Made by a program: the position numbers and the translations under genes
Source: Micavibrio sp. UBA1850
Lineage (GTDB): Bacteria > Pseudomonadota > Alphaproteobacteria > Micavibrionales > Micavibrionaceae
DNA length: 64,000 bases
NCBI GenBank assembly: GCA_002338525.1
Contig: DDIM01000004.1
Location: forward strand, 62,001 to 126,000
Direction: 5' to 3'
The notes under the pieces: generated by a model
The model's input: the letters and a program-made list of their open reading frames with translations, nothing else
Told to the model about the DNA's origin: nothing
The model's database searches: none
In this document: positions 34,298-42,706 of the stretch, piece by piece
Layout: the number at the start of each line of letters is the position of its first letter
Position numbering within the stretch: the first letter of the stretch is position 1

Positions 34298-34341
34298 TAT
34301 GTTACTTTATCACCCTTTTCTAATAAAAGTGATGCAATGCT

Positions 34342-34359
34342 ATATGATATAGATCATAT
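34342..34359. promoter_or_regulatory. Perfect 7-bp inverted repeat between fabH and ihfA
   Basis: ATATGAT and ATCATAT flank a 4-base spacer 2-3 bp after the fabH stop. No T-run follows on either strand, so a protein-binding site or weak RNA hairpin is more likely than a terminator. Confidence 0.4.
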
Positions 34360-34361
34360 GT

Positions 34362-35330
34362 TTAAAATTTCAACAAAGCAGCGCCCCATGTTAGGCCGCC
34401 TCCTAACGCCTCAATCAAGACCATTTGGTCTTGCTTGACACGTCCATCGCGAACCGCAACATCAAGTGCAAGAGGAATAGATGCCGCCGACGTATTACCA
34501 TGGTCACCGACTGTTAAAACTACTTTTTCCATAGGCATGCCAAGCTTATCGGCTGTCGCAGAGATGATACGTACATTCGCCTGATGCGGAACAAGCCAAT
34601 CAAGATCAGCTCCCGTCATATCATTGGCTTTAAGCGCCTCATCAACAACGTCATGCATTAAAGTAACAGCATGCTTAAACACTTCTCGCCCCTGCATTTC
34701 AATGACACCTGCCGATTTCGTCTTAGAGACACCACCGCTGGTGCATAAAATATCCTTGTGGGCGCCATCTGCATACAAATGTGTCGACAAAATGCCTCTT
34801 TGTGACGTTTCGTCTTCATTAACCCCTAACACAACGGCTCCCGCTCCATCACCAAACAACACGCATGTTGTGCGATCTTCCCAATCCAAAATGCGCGACA
34901 TTGTTTCCGCGCCAATCACAATAACGTTTTTTGCCTGCCCGGATTGAATAAAACTGTGAGCGGTGCTGAGCGCATAGACAAACCCTGTACACACAGCCTG
35001 AACATCAAATGCCATACCTGCAGGAATACCAAGGGCTGCTTGCACATGAACGGCCACTGAAGGGAATGTCAGATCAGGTGTCGTTGTAGCAACAATAACC
35101 CCATCTATTTGATCAGCCGTCAGACCCGAGGCTTCAAGCGCGCGTGAGGCCGCATTGATTGCAAGGCTGGATGTTGTTTCATGATCACCTGCAATATGGC
35201 GTTGATGAATGCCTGTGCGCTGAACAATCCACTCGTCAGTTGTATCGACAAGCGCTTCCATGTCTTTATTGGTCACGGCTTTTTCAGGTAGGCACGAGCC
35301 CGTACCTTTAATAATAGATTTTATACGCAT
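34362..35330 (-). CDS. fabH: Beta-ketoacyl-ACP synthase III
   Basis: A 322-aa enzyme that starts fatty-acid synthesis by condensing acetyl-CoA with malonyl-ACP. The catalytic triad is visible: Cys114 (QAVCTGFVYAL), His in WLVPHQANVRI (about 250) and Asn in GDHGNTSAAS (about 280). The C-terminal GGGLTWGAALLKF is typical. It follows plsX by 11 bp, the standard operon order. Confidence 0.97.
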   Translation of the reverse strand: MRIKSIIKGTGSCLPEKAVTNKDMEALVDTTDEWIVQRTGIHQRHIAGDHETTSSLAINAASRALEASGLTADQIDGVIVATTTPDLTFPSVAVHVQAALGIPAGMAFDVQAVCTGFVYALSTAHSFIQSGQAKNVIVIGAETMSRILDWEDRTTCVLFGDGAGAVVLGVNEDETSQRGILSTHLYADGAHKDILCTSGGVSKTKSAGVIEMQGREVFKHAVTLMHDVVDEALKANDMTGADLDWLVPHQANVRIISATADKLGMPMEKVVLTVGDHGNTSAASIPLALDVAVRDGRVKQDQMVLIEALGGGLTWGAALLKF

Positions 35331-35341
35331 AATTGTTTTTC

Positions 35342-36397
35342 TTAATCTTCTTCGATCATGTCAGAGGTAAAAAATGACTCTTGGCTCATCAGGTTTTCAA
35401 GCTCAGCTGCGACTTGGTCATTAAATTTATTGTCAATCAAGTCATATGCCACCATCACAGCATTGGCAAACCCGACTTCGTCAGTCCCCCCATGGCTTTT
35501 GACACATACGCCATCAAGCCCTAAAAACATGCCGCCATTATACATACGCGGATCGACTTTTGCTTTCATCTTCTTCAAGGCAGGAGCCGCCAGTAACCCG
35601 CCAATCATGGCAAGTGGTGACGATTTGAAGGCATCTTTAATATACATGCCCGAGAGCTTCGCAACGCCTTCCGCCATTTTCAACGCAATATTGCCCGTAA
35701 ATCCATCCGTCACAACAACATCAGTTTTACCCATAGGAATATCGCTTCCCTCTACAAACCCATGATAATGTCCTGCAAAATTAACGCGTTCCAATACCGC
35801 CGCCGCAGAGCGTAGCTCTTCGTGGCCCTTAACGTCTTCTGTTCCTACATTCAAAAGGCCTACTGTTGGTTTTTTCTTGCCCGACACAACCTTAGAATAA
35901 ACAGCGCCTAGCAGAGCAAACTGTATCAAAACCTCAGAATCACATGATAAATTGGCACCCAGATCAAGCATAACAACACGCCCGTCTTTCGTTGGCATTA
36001 CACTCGCAATTGCAGGACGGCGAACATCAGGCAAACATTTTAAAACCATCTTTGCCATCGCCATCAACGCGCCAGTATTTCCCGCAGAAACCACACAATC
36101 AGCACGCCCTTCTGACACAGAATTGATTGCCAAACGCATACTTGACCCGCGCCCCTTACGGAGCGCCACTGAAGGTTTTTCAGTGTTTGAAATAAATTTA
36201 TCTGTATGAATAACTTCTGACGAATCCCGCAAATCAGGGTAGCGAGATAAAATAGGTCTAATGCGCGCTTCGTCTCCAAAAATCAGGAAATGAATATCGC
36301 TATGCTCTTTCAATGCAAGAGCAGCCCCAGGAATTGTTATATTAACGCCAAGGTCTCCACCCATCGCATCAATGGCAATTGTAATTTTCTTAGACAA
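35342..36397 (-). CDS. plsX: Phosphate acyltransferase PlsX
   Basis: A 351-aa enzyme that converts acyl-ACP to acyl-phosphate for phospholipid synthesis. IAIDAMGGDLGVNITIPGA, SMRLAINSVSEGRADCVVSAGNTGALMA, MLDLGANLSC and VVTDGFTGNIALKMAEGVAK are the family motifs in order. It lies only about 28 nt after the rpmF terminator, so its expression depends on read-through of that terminator or on a promoter overlapping it. Confidence 0.97.
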   Translation of the reverse strand: MSKKITIAIDAMGGDLGVNITIPGAALALKEHSDIHFLIFGDEARIRPILSRYPDLRDSSEVIHTDKFISNTEKPSVALRKGRGSSMRLAINSVSEGRADCVVSAGNTGALMAMAKMVLKCLPDVRRPAIASVMPTKDGRVVMLDLGANLSCDSEVLIQFALLGAVYSKVVSGKKKPTVGLLNVGTEDVKGHEELRSAAAVLERVNFAGHYHGFVEGSDIPMGKTDVVVTDGFTGNIALKMAEGVAKLSGMYIKDAFKSSPLAMIGGLLAAPALKKMKAKVDPRMYNGGMFLGLDGVCVKSHGGTDEVGFANAVMVAYDLIDNKFNDQVAAELENLMSQESFFTSDMIEED

Positions 36398-36424
36398 TGT
36401 AAAAAATCCTATATTTTGAAAACT

Positions 36425-36448
36425 AAAAAAGGCAGTAAAAATACCGCC
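36425..36448 (-). terminator. Intrinsic terminator between rpmF and plsX
   Basis: On the minus strand a 7-bp stem (GGCGGTA with TACTGCC, one G-U pair) with loop TTTT is followed directly by six T. It lies inside the rpmF-plsX operon, about 80 nt after the rpmF stop and 28 nt before plsX, so it probably works as a partial terminator setting a high L32 to PlsX ratio. Confidence 0.75.
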
Positions 36449-36526
36449 TCTTTAATAACACAGTTTCACAAATAACCGAAGTATTTGTTCGTGTAAAACA
36501 TCTAGATTCTAGACAGGGAAAAAGAC

Positions 36527-36706
36527 TTAGTCTTGCTCTGCAAGAACTTGTTTGCCTTTGTACATGCCTGTTTTTAGGTCAATGTGGTGACGACGCTTTG
36601 GCTCACCAGTGTTTGAGTCTTCAACCCAGTTTACCACTGTGAGTGAATCGTGCGCACGACGCATGTTACGCTTTGATTTTGAGGTCTTCTTCTTAGGAAC
36701 AGCCAT
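36527..36706 (-). CDS. rpmF: 50S ribosomal protein L32
   Basis: A 59-aa ribosomal protein. It begins MAVPKKKTSKSKRNMRRAHD and ends with a HHIDLKTGMYKGKQVL tail, the alphaproteobacterial zinc-free form with no cysteine pairs. It lies between the DUF177 gene and plsX, a near-universal arrangement. Confidence 0.96.
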   Translation of the reverse strand: MAVPKKKTSKSKRNMRRAHDSLTVVNWVEDSNTGEPKRRHHIDLKTGMYKGKQVLAEQD

Positions 36707-36848
36707 TGTCTTATATCCTATTTAATAATTATCTTGTTTTATCTGTATATCTCTTACTTATACAACCAGAGCGCACATATAAGCCAAAACCCCACAAACA
36801 TGCAAGCAAAAATTTGCAGAATTTATATAAATACGCCTGATACCGACT

Positions 36849-37454
36849 CTAATCGTCTCGTTTTAGATCCTTTAAAGCCGCAAAAGGGTTTTCACGCTCT
36901 TCAAATTTCTCAGTTGTTGCAATACTGACCTCATCTGGCAGCTGAGATTCCAAACCATCGCGGCGTGGGTATGGGTCGATCGCCAAAGATAAGAACTGTA
37001 TCGCAAGCGCTCCTATGTCGATATGTCCATTTTCAATTAGCTCTGGATCCTCCTCCTCTTCAAGGATGGGGGTGTCATCAACACCATATTTCGAATACAG
37101 CTCTTTTTTAGCCTTTGAAAAGGGAACCGCTTGGCTTCGGTCTGCAAAATAGGCGTCGAACGCCTCATCAATTTCGCTTACCATAGGCTCTAAAGATTGC
37201 ACGCAAATCTGCTCAACCTCAGATTTAATCTCGCCGTGGACGTGGATCATATGCCCCCCGTCTTTACGCCGTATCACAAACGCGCATGACAATGCCTTTA
37301 ATGCCTTAATATCTAAAAACGCGGCAAGGCTTTCATATAGGTTTGGTTCAGGTTGAATGGTTAGCGTTACGCGCCCTTTGTCCAGCTGATCAACAGACCA
37401 CATGTGCTTCCACGGGATGTCAGGCAGCTGATCTGTGTTGTTTATCTTGCTCAT
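36849..37454 (-). CDS. DUF177/YceD-family protein
   Basis: A 201-aa protein of the YceD family, linked to 23S rRNA and L32 metabolism and almost always upstream of rpmF. Hallmarks are VHGEIKSEVEQICVQSLEPMVSEI and an acidic middle before IDIGALAIQFLSLAIDPYPR; the C-terminus NPFAALKDLK is typical. The start overlaps the end of the cytochrome-chaperone gene by 35 bp, implying coupled translation. Confidence 0.9.
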   Translation of the reverse strand: MSKINNTDQLPDIPWKHMWSVDQLDKGRVTLTIQPEPNLYESLAAFLDIKALKALSCAFVIRRKDGGHMIHVHGEIKSEVEQICVQSLEPMVSEIDEAFDAYFADRSQAVPFSKAKKELYSKYGVDDTPILEEEEDPELIENGHIDIGALAIQFLSLAIDPYPRRDGLESQLPDEVSIATTEKFEERENPFAALKDLKRDD

Positions 37455-37992
37455 GTATTAATCCTACAATCTCGTCGTGCGTTAGAAATAACGTATGCGG
37501 GTTATCAATCAAACCAGAGAAGAAATCAAAGTCTTTTTTCTTAACATGCGCATAACTTTGTATGATGTATACGCTAAGTTGACGCTTTGCAAGCTCGTCC
37601 TCAACGCCAATATTACGCGCCACAGCCTCTTTCACGCGGCCAGAAAGCACAGCTTCGCGGTATGCAAATGAACGCCCTTTAAAATCTTTCATCATGGCCT
37701 TCATACGGCGAGGAACCGCCAGATCACCAACGCCTGCTTCTCGCATATTGCGATCCATATCTTTAAACATGACATCAAAAAGCGCTTGCGCCAATGTCGG
37801 ACGCCCCATTGAATAGAGCGCCTCTATAATAAACGACGCATGCAAACACAGCATCTCAAAACGACCCTCTACTGTGTCGGGAACACCAAGCTCTTTGTAA
37901 AACAACGGATTGCGAGATTTTTCAACGCATGCATTGTGAAGCCTATGTGCGTTTTCTTTCTGGATTTTTTTAGATTTCCACCATCCGTACAT
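37420..37992 (-). CDS. Ubiquinol-cytochrome c chaperone (CBP3-like)
   Basis: A 190-aa helical protein of the ubiquinol-cytochrome c chaperone family, involved in cytochrome bc1 assembly. FYKELGVPDTVEGRFEMLCLHASFIIEAL, LAQALFDVMFKDMDRNMREAGVGDLAVPRRMKAMMKDFKGR and YREAL-like AYREAVLSG match the family. It heads the conserved block that runs through DUF177, rpmF, plsX, fabH, ihfA and merR. An aerobic respiratory chain with a bc1 complex is implied. Confidence 0.9.
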   Translation of the reverse strand: MYGWWKSKKIQKENAHRLHNACVEKSRNPLFYKELGVPDTVEGRFEMLCLHASFIIEALYSMGRPTLAQALFDVMFKDMDRNMREAGVGDLAVPRRMKAMMKDFKGRSFAYREAVLSGRVKEAVARNIGVEDELAKRQLSVYIIQSYAHVKKKDFDFFSGLIDNPHTLFLTHDEIVGLIHEQDKQHRSAA

Positions 37993-38068
37993 TGCTTTTC
38001 TCCCACAGTTGAATATTGTCTAGATAGACTATATATAGACCTAAACGCATAATGGTACAGATTACAAG

Positions 38069-38512
38069 ATGAAAAAAACAACCGCCCTAGCACTCAGTGC
38101 TGCCCTCATAACAATTTCCGCCTGTTCACCTGTTCGTGATACGCATGGGAATTTTTTGAAACCTCATGCCATCAACTCTGTGCAAACAAATATCGATACA
38201 AAAACTGAAATTATTCAAAAACTCGGGTCACCAACAACCATTGCCCCATTCGATGAAAATGTTTGGTACTATTTAGGTCAAAAAACTGTGAAAAAGGGGA
38301 TCTTTGATGCACAGGTCGAGGAAGAGCGCGTTGTGCAAGTCCGTTTCAATGACGAAGGATTTGTCACCGCCGTTAATGAAGTAGACCAAGACCGCATAAA
38401 CATTCCGCTTAGCGAAGAAAAAACCCACACAGGTGGAAATGATGTGACCATTTTGCAGCAGTTACTTGGTAATCTGGGTAAATTCAACACGCCGCACGAA
38501 GTTCCACGCTAA
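38069..38512 (+). CDS. bamE: Outer-membrane protein assembly factor BamE (SmpA/OmlA lipoprotein)
   Basis: A 147-aa lipoprotein. The lipobox LITISAC puts the lipidated cysteine at residue 19. The SmpA/OmlA domain follows: TKTEIIQKLGSPTTIAPFDENVWYYLGQ, with VVQVRFNDEGFVTAV. It belongs to the outer-membrane beta-barrel assembly machine. It is divergent from the cytochrome-chaperone operon, as is usual in alphaproteobacteria. Confidence 0.93.
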   Translation: MKKTTALALSAALITISACSPVRDTHGNFLKPHAINSVQTNIDTKTEIIQKLGSPTTIAPFDENVWYYLGQKTVKKGIFDAQVEEERVVQVRFNDEGFVTAVNEVDQDRINIPLSEEKTHTGGNDVTILQQLLGNLGKFNTPHEVPR

Positions 38513-38533
38513 AAACCTTTTAAAAAAGCACCT

Positions 38534-39154
38534 CTACCAATTATTACATTGCGCATGCTCGGCCGCAATTTTGTCCGGGTGGTCAATCTCTATATTATGA
38601 AGGCGCTTTTGGTCTTTTAGAAGCCTGTCTTTAAACGCCCCCAAAATTTTCGACAAATCAGCGTGATATTTATCTTTAGCCCCACGAGGCGTCGCGCCCC
38701 GGCCTTTAAGTTGATCACGCAGATATGATGTGTATCGCTTTGGCACCTCTTTGAAAAACTGGTTCATAAGCGCTAAGTGTTTTTCTTCATGTGCTTTGAC
38801 GACATTATATTCGCAACTTCCTTTTTTATAGTTGCTGGCCACGCGAAGAACCGGTGCATTTTTAATGACAACATTGATTTTACTAACAATAATACAAGAA
38901 CGATTGCTAGAATATTTGGCATCGGGTTTAAAATTGACGCTCATTTTCCCCTGCACATGCCCGCTAACATTTCGTATAGAATTTGATTTTGCACGGATCT
39001 GAGCCTTATCCAAAGTGTAGTCATACTTCACGGGCACCATATCAAATGTAAAAGAGATTTTGGGCGTAACGACAGGACAAAGCGCATAAGACGGCGCCGC
39101 CACAATTACAAGTAAGATTGTCACAAAGAAAGTTGTTGGAAAAACATACCTCAT
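38534..39154 (-). CDS. DUF922-like secreted protein with HExxH motif
   Basis: A 206-aa exported protein: signal peptide (TTFFVTILLVIVAAPSYA), then a beta-rich region and VVKAHEEKHLALMNQFF near residue 120, an HExxH zinc-protease-like motif. Three cysteines near the N-terminus and middle (ALCPVV, RSCIIV, GSCEYNVV) could form a disulfide. The C-terminus is helical. This resembles DUF922 putative metallopeptidases. Activity is unproven. It converges on bamE. Confidence 0.75.
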   Translation of the reverse strand: MRYVFPTTFFVTILLVIVAAPSYALCPVVTPKISFTFDMVPVKYDYTLDKAQIRAKSNSIRNVSGHVQGKMSVNFKPDAKYSSNRSCIIVSKINVVIKNAPVLRVASNYKKGSCEYNVVKAHEEKHLALMNQFFKEVPKRYTSYLRDQLKGRGATPRGAKDKYHADLSKILGAFKDRLLKDQKRLHNIEIDHPDKIAAEHAQCNNW

Positions 39155-39203
39155 TATAAGCCCTTCTTTTTATGCCCGCTAGCAATCGCATGTTCAAAAA
39201 AAT

Positions 39204-39233
39204 TTGATTTTTTGAAGTATTTCACCATATAAT
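39204..39233 (+). promoter_or_regulatory. Promoter of hsp20-DUF1150 operon
   Basis: TTGATT at 39204-39209 and a perfect TATAAT at 39228-39233 are 18 bases apart, giving a transcription start near 39240 and a structured leader of about 100 nt. Confidence 0.5.
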
Positions 39234-39286
39234 AATGACAAGTGTAGTGCCTATGGTAGGGCTACGCTACGAAAAACTAAATTTTT

Positions 39287-39342
39287 GATATGCACACGCG
39301 TGGTATCAAAAAACATATAACTCGCTTGAAAGGAGTTTTAAG
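39287..39342 (+). promoter_or_regulatory. ROSE-like RNA thermometer in hsp20 leader
   Basis: Two hairpins lie directly before the hsp20 start. The first (39287-39307) has 8 pairs with one bulged G and loop ACGC. The second pairs AACTC (39319-39323) with GAGTT (39333-39337) and CT with AG, hiding the AAGGAG ribosome-binding site. The anti-ribosome-binding strand contains TCGCT (39322-39326), matching the ROSE motif UYGCU, with the G able to bulge opposite the site. ROSE thermometers melt on heat shock and control small heat-shock genes in alphaproteobacteria. Confidence 0.65.
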
Positions 39343-39834
39343 ATGACTACACGTTTATCTTTATTTGATAGTCCCCTATTTTTGGGATTTGACCACTTTG
39401 AACAAACTTTTGACCGCCTTAAAAAAAGTGCTGGTGAAGGTTACCCTCCCTACAACATTGAACAAATCGGTAAAGAAGGTCTTCGTATAACGCTGGCTGT
39501 GGCTGGTTTTTCCATGGATGATATGGAGGTTGAAATTGACAACAACCAATTGACCATTCGCGGACGCCAACCTGAAGATACAGAAGAAGACCGTATCTAC
39601 ATTCACCGTGGCATTGCCGCGCGTCAATTCCAACGCAGTTTTGTGCTTGCAGACGGCATAGAAGTTGTTGACGCATCGTTAGACAATGGGTTGCTTCATA
39701 TCGACATGCAGCGTATAATTCCTGAGTCTACAGCCCGACAAATCAAGATTAAAGGCAAGAAACCTGTCACAGGCTCTGTCAAAAAGCTTGAAGCCATCGA
39801 GGGCCAATCAACAAATTCGAAAAAAGAAGATTAA
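39343..39834 (+). CDS. Small heat-shock protein, Hsp20/IbpA family
   Basis: A 163-aa holdase chaperone. The alpha-crystallin domain covers about 35-135: YNIEQIGKEGLRITLAVAGFSMDDMEVEIDNNQLTIRGR, IHRGIAARQFQRSFVLADGIEV and DNGLLHIDMQR. The N-terminal SLFDSPLFLGFDHFEQTFDRL is typical of alphaproteobacterial IbpA-like proteins. A DUF1150 gene follows 9 bp later. The leader resembles a ROSE element. Confidence 0.95.
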   Translation: MTTRLSLFDSPLFLGFDHFEQTFDRLKKSAGEGYPPYNIEQIGKEGLRITLAVAGFSMDDMEVEIDNNQLTIRGRQPEDTEEDRIYIHRGIAARQFQRSFVLADGIEVVDASLDNGLLHIDMQRIIPESTARQIKIKGKKPVTGSVKKLEAIEGQSTNSKKED

Positions 39835-39843
39835 GATATCGTC

Positions 39844-40071
39844 ATGGATAAAACACAAGACTCCGTCTCTTTCGAAGAGTTTCTGAGGGGGATGACCCCC
39901 TCAGCATTCCGAATGCTTGGCGTTAACCAGCTTGCCTACATTAAAGCTGACAACGACAATAGCTATCAGCTATACGCGGCAAACGGAGAAGTTCTTGCAA
40001 CATTCGAGACGTTAAATGGCGCAATCTCTGCTACAGAGGAGCAAGAGTTAAAACCTGTGACTGTTCACTAA
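39844..40071 (+). CDS. DUF1150-family protein
   Basis: A 75-aa protein typical of the small DUF1150 family found beside hsp20 in alphaproteobacteria: MTPSAFRMLGVNQLAYIKADNDNSYQLYAANGEVLATF. It is co-transcribed with hsp20 across a 9-bp gap, so it is probably heat-induced too. Molecular role unknown. Confidence 0.9.
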   Translation: MDKTQDSVSFEEFLRGMTPSAFRMLGVNQLAYIKADNDNSYQLYAANGEVLATFETLNGAISATEEQELKPVTVH

Positions 40072-40119
40072 TAGTTTAAATAGAAGGGCTTTTCAGTTGA
40101 ATAAACCCATGCTATTGAT

Positions 40120-40908
40120 GTGAACATGACAGTTGTTTTAAATCTTTGTAGTAATATTGGCGCGACAATTTTGGGCCTTTTATCAAGTATCGGCGCGATT
40201 ACTGCTTTTGCAGGACAATCTGTCGCTCATATTTTCAAAGGCCCATTTTTTATAAAAAATTTATTCCGTCAATTTATCGATATTGGTTACTACTCATTAC
40301 CTGTTGTTGGTATGACGGCTTTGTTCACTGGAATGGTGCTCGCCCTTCAAAGTTACACAGGTTTTACAAGATTTAACGCAGAAGGCGCTGTTGCTGGCGT
40401 GGTTGTTTTATCAATCACACGCGAATTGGCACCTGTTCTGGCGGGCCTCATGGTTGCGGGTCGCGTAGGTGCGTCAATTGCTGCCGAAATTGGTACAATG
40501 CGCGTAACCGAACAAATTGATGCGCTGACGACATTATCGGTTAATCCTTACAAATATCTGATTGTGCCCCGCCTCGTGGCAGGGACATTGATGCTGCCAA
40601 TACTCGTTCTGATTGGCGATTTAATCGGCGTATATGGCGGCTATATTGTTAGCATACACATGCTAAACTTTAGTGTCGGTGGCTATATCTCTCAAACATT
40701 AAATACACTTCAAGCCATTGATGTCATATCAGGCCTTATCAAAGCTGCTGTCTTTGGATTTTTGGTCACATTGATGGGGTGCTACCATGGGTTTAATTCT
40801 GGACGAGGCGCACAAGGTGTCGGGGCCGCTACGACAAACGCTGTGGTCTCATCATCTATCATGATCCTTATTTTCAACTACGTTCTTACACAGGTGTTTT
40901 TCTCATGA
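40120..40908 (+). CDS. mlaE: MlaE-family lipid ABC transporter permease
   Basis: A 262-aa integral membrane permease of the MlaE family, which moves phospholipid to or from the outer membrane with MlaF. GYYSLPVVGMTALFTGMVLALQSYTGF, LAPVLAGLMVAGRVGASIAAEIGTMRVTEQIDAL and GCYHGFNSGRGAQGVGAATTNAVVSS are the hallmark segments. Start is either GTG at 40120 or ATG at 40126; neither has a strong ribosome-binding site. It overlaps mlaF by 4 bp. Confidence 0.93.
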   Translation: MNMTVVLNLCSNIGATILGLLSSIGAITAFAGQSVAHIFKGPFFIKNLFRQFIDIGYYSLPVVGMTALFTGMVLALQSYTGFTRFNAEGAVAGVVVLSITRELAPVLAGLMVAGRVGASIAAEIGTMRVTEQIDALTTLSVNPYKYLIVPRLVAGTLMLPILVLIGDLIGVYGGYIVSIHMLNFSVGGYISQTLNTLQAIDVISGLIKAAVFGFLVTLMGCYHGFNSGRGAQGVGAATTNAVVSSSIMILIFNYVLTQVFFS

Positions 40909-41702
40909 CCTCATCAAAAACACACGTGCAAACACCTAAAATTGAAATGACCAATGTCCACAAATCTTTTGGCACAAAAGATGTTCTTCGTGGTGTTGAT
41001 TTAACCGTACAACCTGGTGAATCCATGGTGATTATTGGCGGATCAGGTACGGGAAAATCAGTGACATTAAAATGTGTCTTAGGTCTTATCAAACCCGATA
41101 GCGGCACTATAAAAATTGACGGTACGGACACGACAACAATTGATCGAAAAGACCATGACACCCTTATGGGAAAATTTGGCATGCTTTTCCAAGGCGGTGC
41201 GTTGTTTGATTCTTTGCCTGTATGGGAAAACGTGGCCTTTGGATTAATTCATGGTCATAAAATGTCCAAGGAAGAAGCCCGCGCCGTTGCCATTGAAAAG
41301 ATTAAGGCCGTGGGCATGGGTGAACGCGTTGCAGACCTCTATCCTGCCGAGCTTTCAGGCGGTATGCAAAAACGTATCAGTCTTGCGCGCGCTATTGCAA
41401 CAAACCCTGATATCATTTTCTTTGACGAGCCAACAACAGGTCTTGATCCAATTATGGCCGATGTCATTAACGACCTAATTGTCAAATGCGTGAAAGATTT
41501 AGGAGCAACAGGCCTGACAATTACGCACGACATGGCCTCTGCACGCAAAATTGCTGATAAAGTTGCAATGATCCATGAAGGCCAAATCATTTGGGTGGGT
41601 GATATCAAAGATTTAGACAATTCTGGCAATGAGTATGTTGACCAGTTTATTCATGGGCGTGCCGATGGCCCGATCAAGAAGCATTCTGATCTTGCCGCTT
41701 AA
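40905..41702 (+). CDS. mlaF: MlaF-family lipid ABC transporter ATPase
   Basis: A 265-aa ATPase. Walker A GGSGTGKS is near 44-51, the Q-loop in GMLFQGGALFDSL, the ABC signature LSGGMQKR near 150, Walker B IIFFDEPTTGLDP near 168-180, and the His switch in LTITHDM. It is coupled to mlaE by an ATGA overlap. The substrate-binding mlaD gene that often follows is not here. Confidence 0.95.
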   Translation: MTSSKTHVQTPKIEMTNVHKSFGTKDVLRGVDLTVQPGESMVIIGGSGTGKSVTLKCVLGLIKPDSGTIKIDGTDTTTIDRKDHDTLMGKFGMLFQGGALFDSLPVWENVAFGLIHGHKMSKEEARAVAIEKIKAVGMGERVADLYPAELSGGMQKRISLARAIATNPDIIFFDEPTTGLDPIMADVINDLIVKCVKDLGATGLTITHDMASARKIADKVAMIHEGQIIWVGDIKDLDNSGNEYVDQFIHGRADGPIKKHSDLAA

Positions 41703-41752
41703 ACTTCATTAAATTAACTTATTTTTCATATTTTTAGAGTATTTTTGACAAT

Positions 41753-42706
41753 ATGAAAGTCGAAGATATTTGTAAAAATGCATATAGAGATTATACGAGC
41801 TGGGGAACTGCTCTAGAGGGGGCGACCATTGATAATCGTGGCGCAACCCTTGAAATTCCGAAATCAATTATGACTCCCACACTCCAAAGCAGCTACGAAA
41901 AACTGGCTTCTGCTTTCGGTAGAGAAGCGGGTGGTGATATGTGTTTGAGGGCTGGACTATCTCAAGATTTAGTCCCCTCCCTTGTGCTAGGAGTAAATGA
42001 TGTTGAGGCATTCGGACAAAGGGGTAATTTGAGAATTGGGTTTGAACCACACAGAACAAACTTTCATCCAAGCTCTGACACGCGATTAGTGGGAGGAATA
42101 CAACAAGAAAGCTTCAAAAATATACATTCAGACCTCACTAAAGGCGATGAATTCCACGTCGAATACGGAGGATCCAATCAATGGCAGACTAATCTCCATA
42201 CTGGTAATACCAATGTAGAAATGGGTATTGCTACAGGTGATGGGAAAACACAAATTTATTCAGGGGCTAGCTTAGGAATCGACGTTGAAAATCACTCCTT
42301 TCTAGTCGGGTCAAATATTAACTACGATACAGACCACGGTTTTGAACACTCAATTTTGTTTAAAGCAGACAGAGAGCAAGAAATAGGAAACAATGATGTT
42401 ACTATTTCTGGAAGCTACCAAAGAACAGAGGGCGGTGACAGAATCGGGGTATCCGAGTCGTTCAATGTGACCGTTTCAGGTGATAAATATGATGAGCAGT
42501 ACAAATACGTAAGTGCATCATATTTTCAACACAATGAAGAACACGGAAACAACGTTGAGGCAGGCCTCTGTCAAAGCTTCGGCGGCGTTGCAAGCGCCTG
42601 CCTTGTTGTTGGGCATACGGACGGAGAACTTGATAGCCCCGGCATCACCGCAGGAGGCGATACCGGCTTATATGGCGGCATAAGACTATTAGACGCTAAA
42701 TTCTAA
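41753..42706 (+). CDS. Unknown 317-aa beta-rich protein
   Basis: Not recognised. The first 80 residues are mixed and helical. From about 85 onward alternating polar/hydrophobic strands of beta-barrel character recur (FHVEYGGSNQWQTNLHTG, VEMGIATGDGKTQIYSGA, HSFLVGSNINYDT, VTISGSYQRTEG, KYVSASYFQH). The chain ends GLYGGIRLLDAKF with a terminal Phe, like an outer-membrane beta-signal. Yet no signal peptide is present at the only plausible start. It lies 50 bp after mlaF but probably has its own promoter. Base use looks like that of the neighbours. Confidence 0.7.
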   Translation: MKVEDICKNAYRDYTSWGTALEGATIDNRGATLEIPKSIMTPTLQSSYEKLASAFGREAGGDMCLRAGLSQDLVPSLVLGVNDVEAFGQRGNLRIGFEPHRTNFHPSSDTRLVGGIQQESFKNIHSDLTKGDEFHVEYGGSNQWQTNLHTGNTNVEMGIATGDGKTQIYSGASLGIDVENHSFLVGSNINYDTDHGFEHSILFKADREQEIGNNDVTISGSYQRTEGGDRIGVSESFNVTVSGDKYDEQYKYVSASYFQHNEEHGNNVEAGLCQSFGGVASACLVVGHTDGELDSPGITAGGDTGLYGGIRLLDAKF

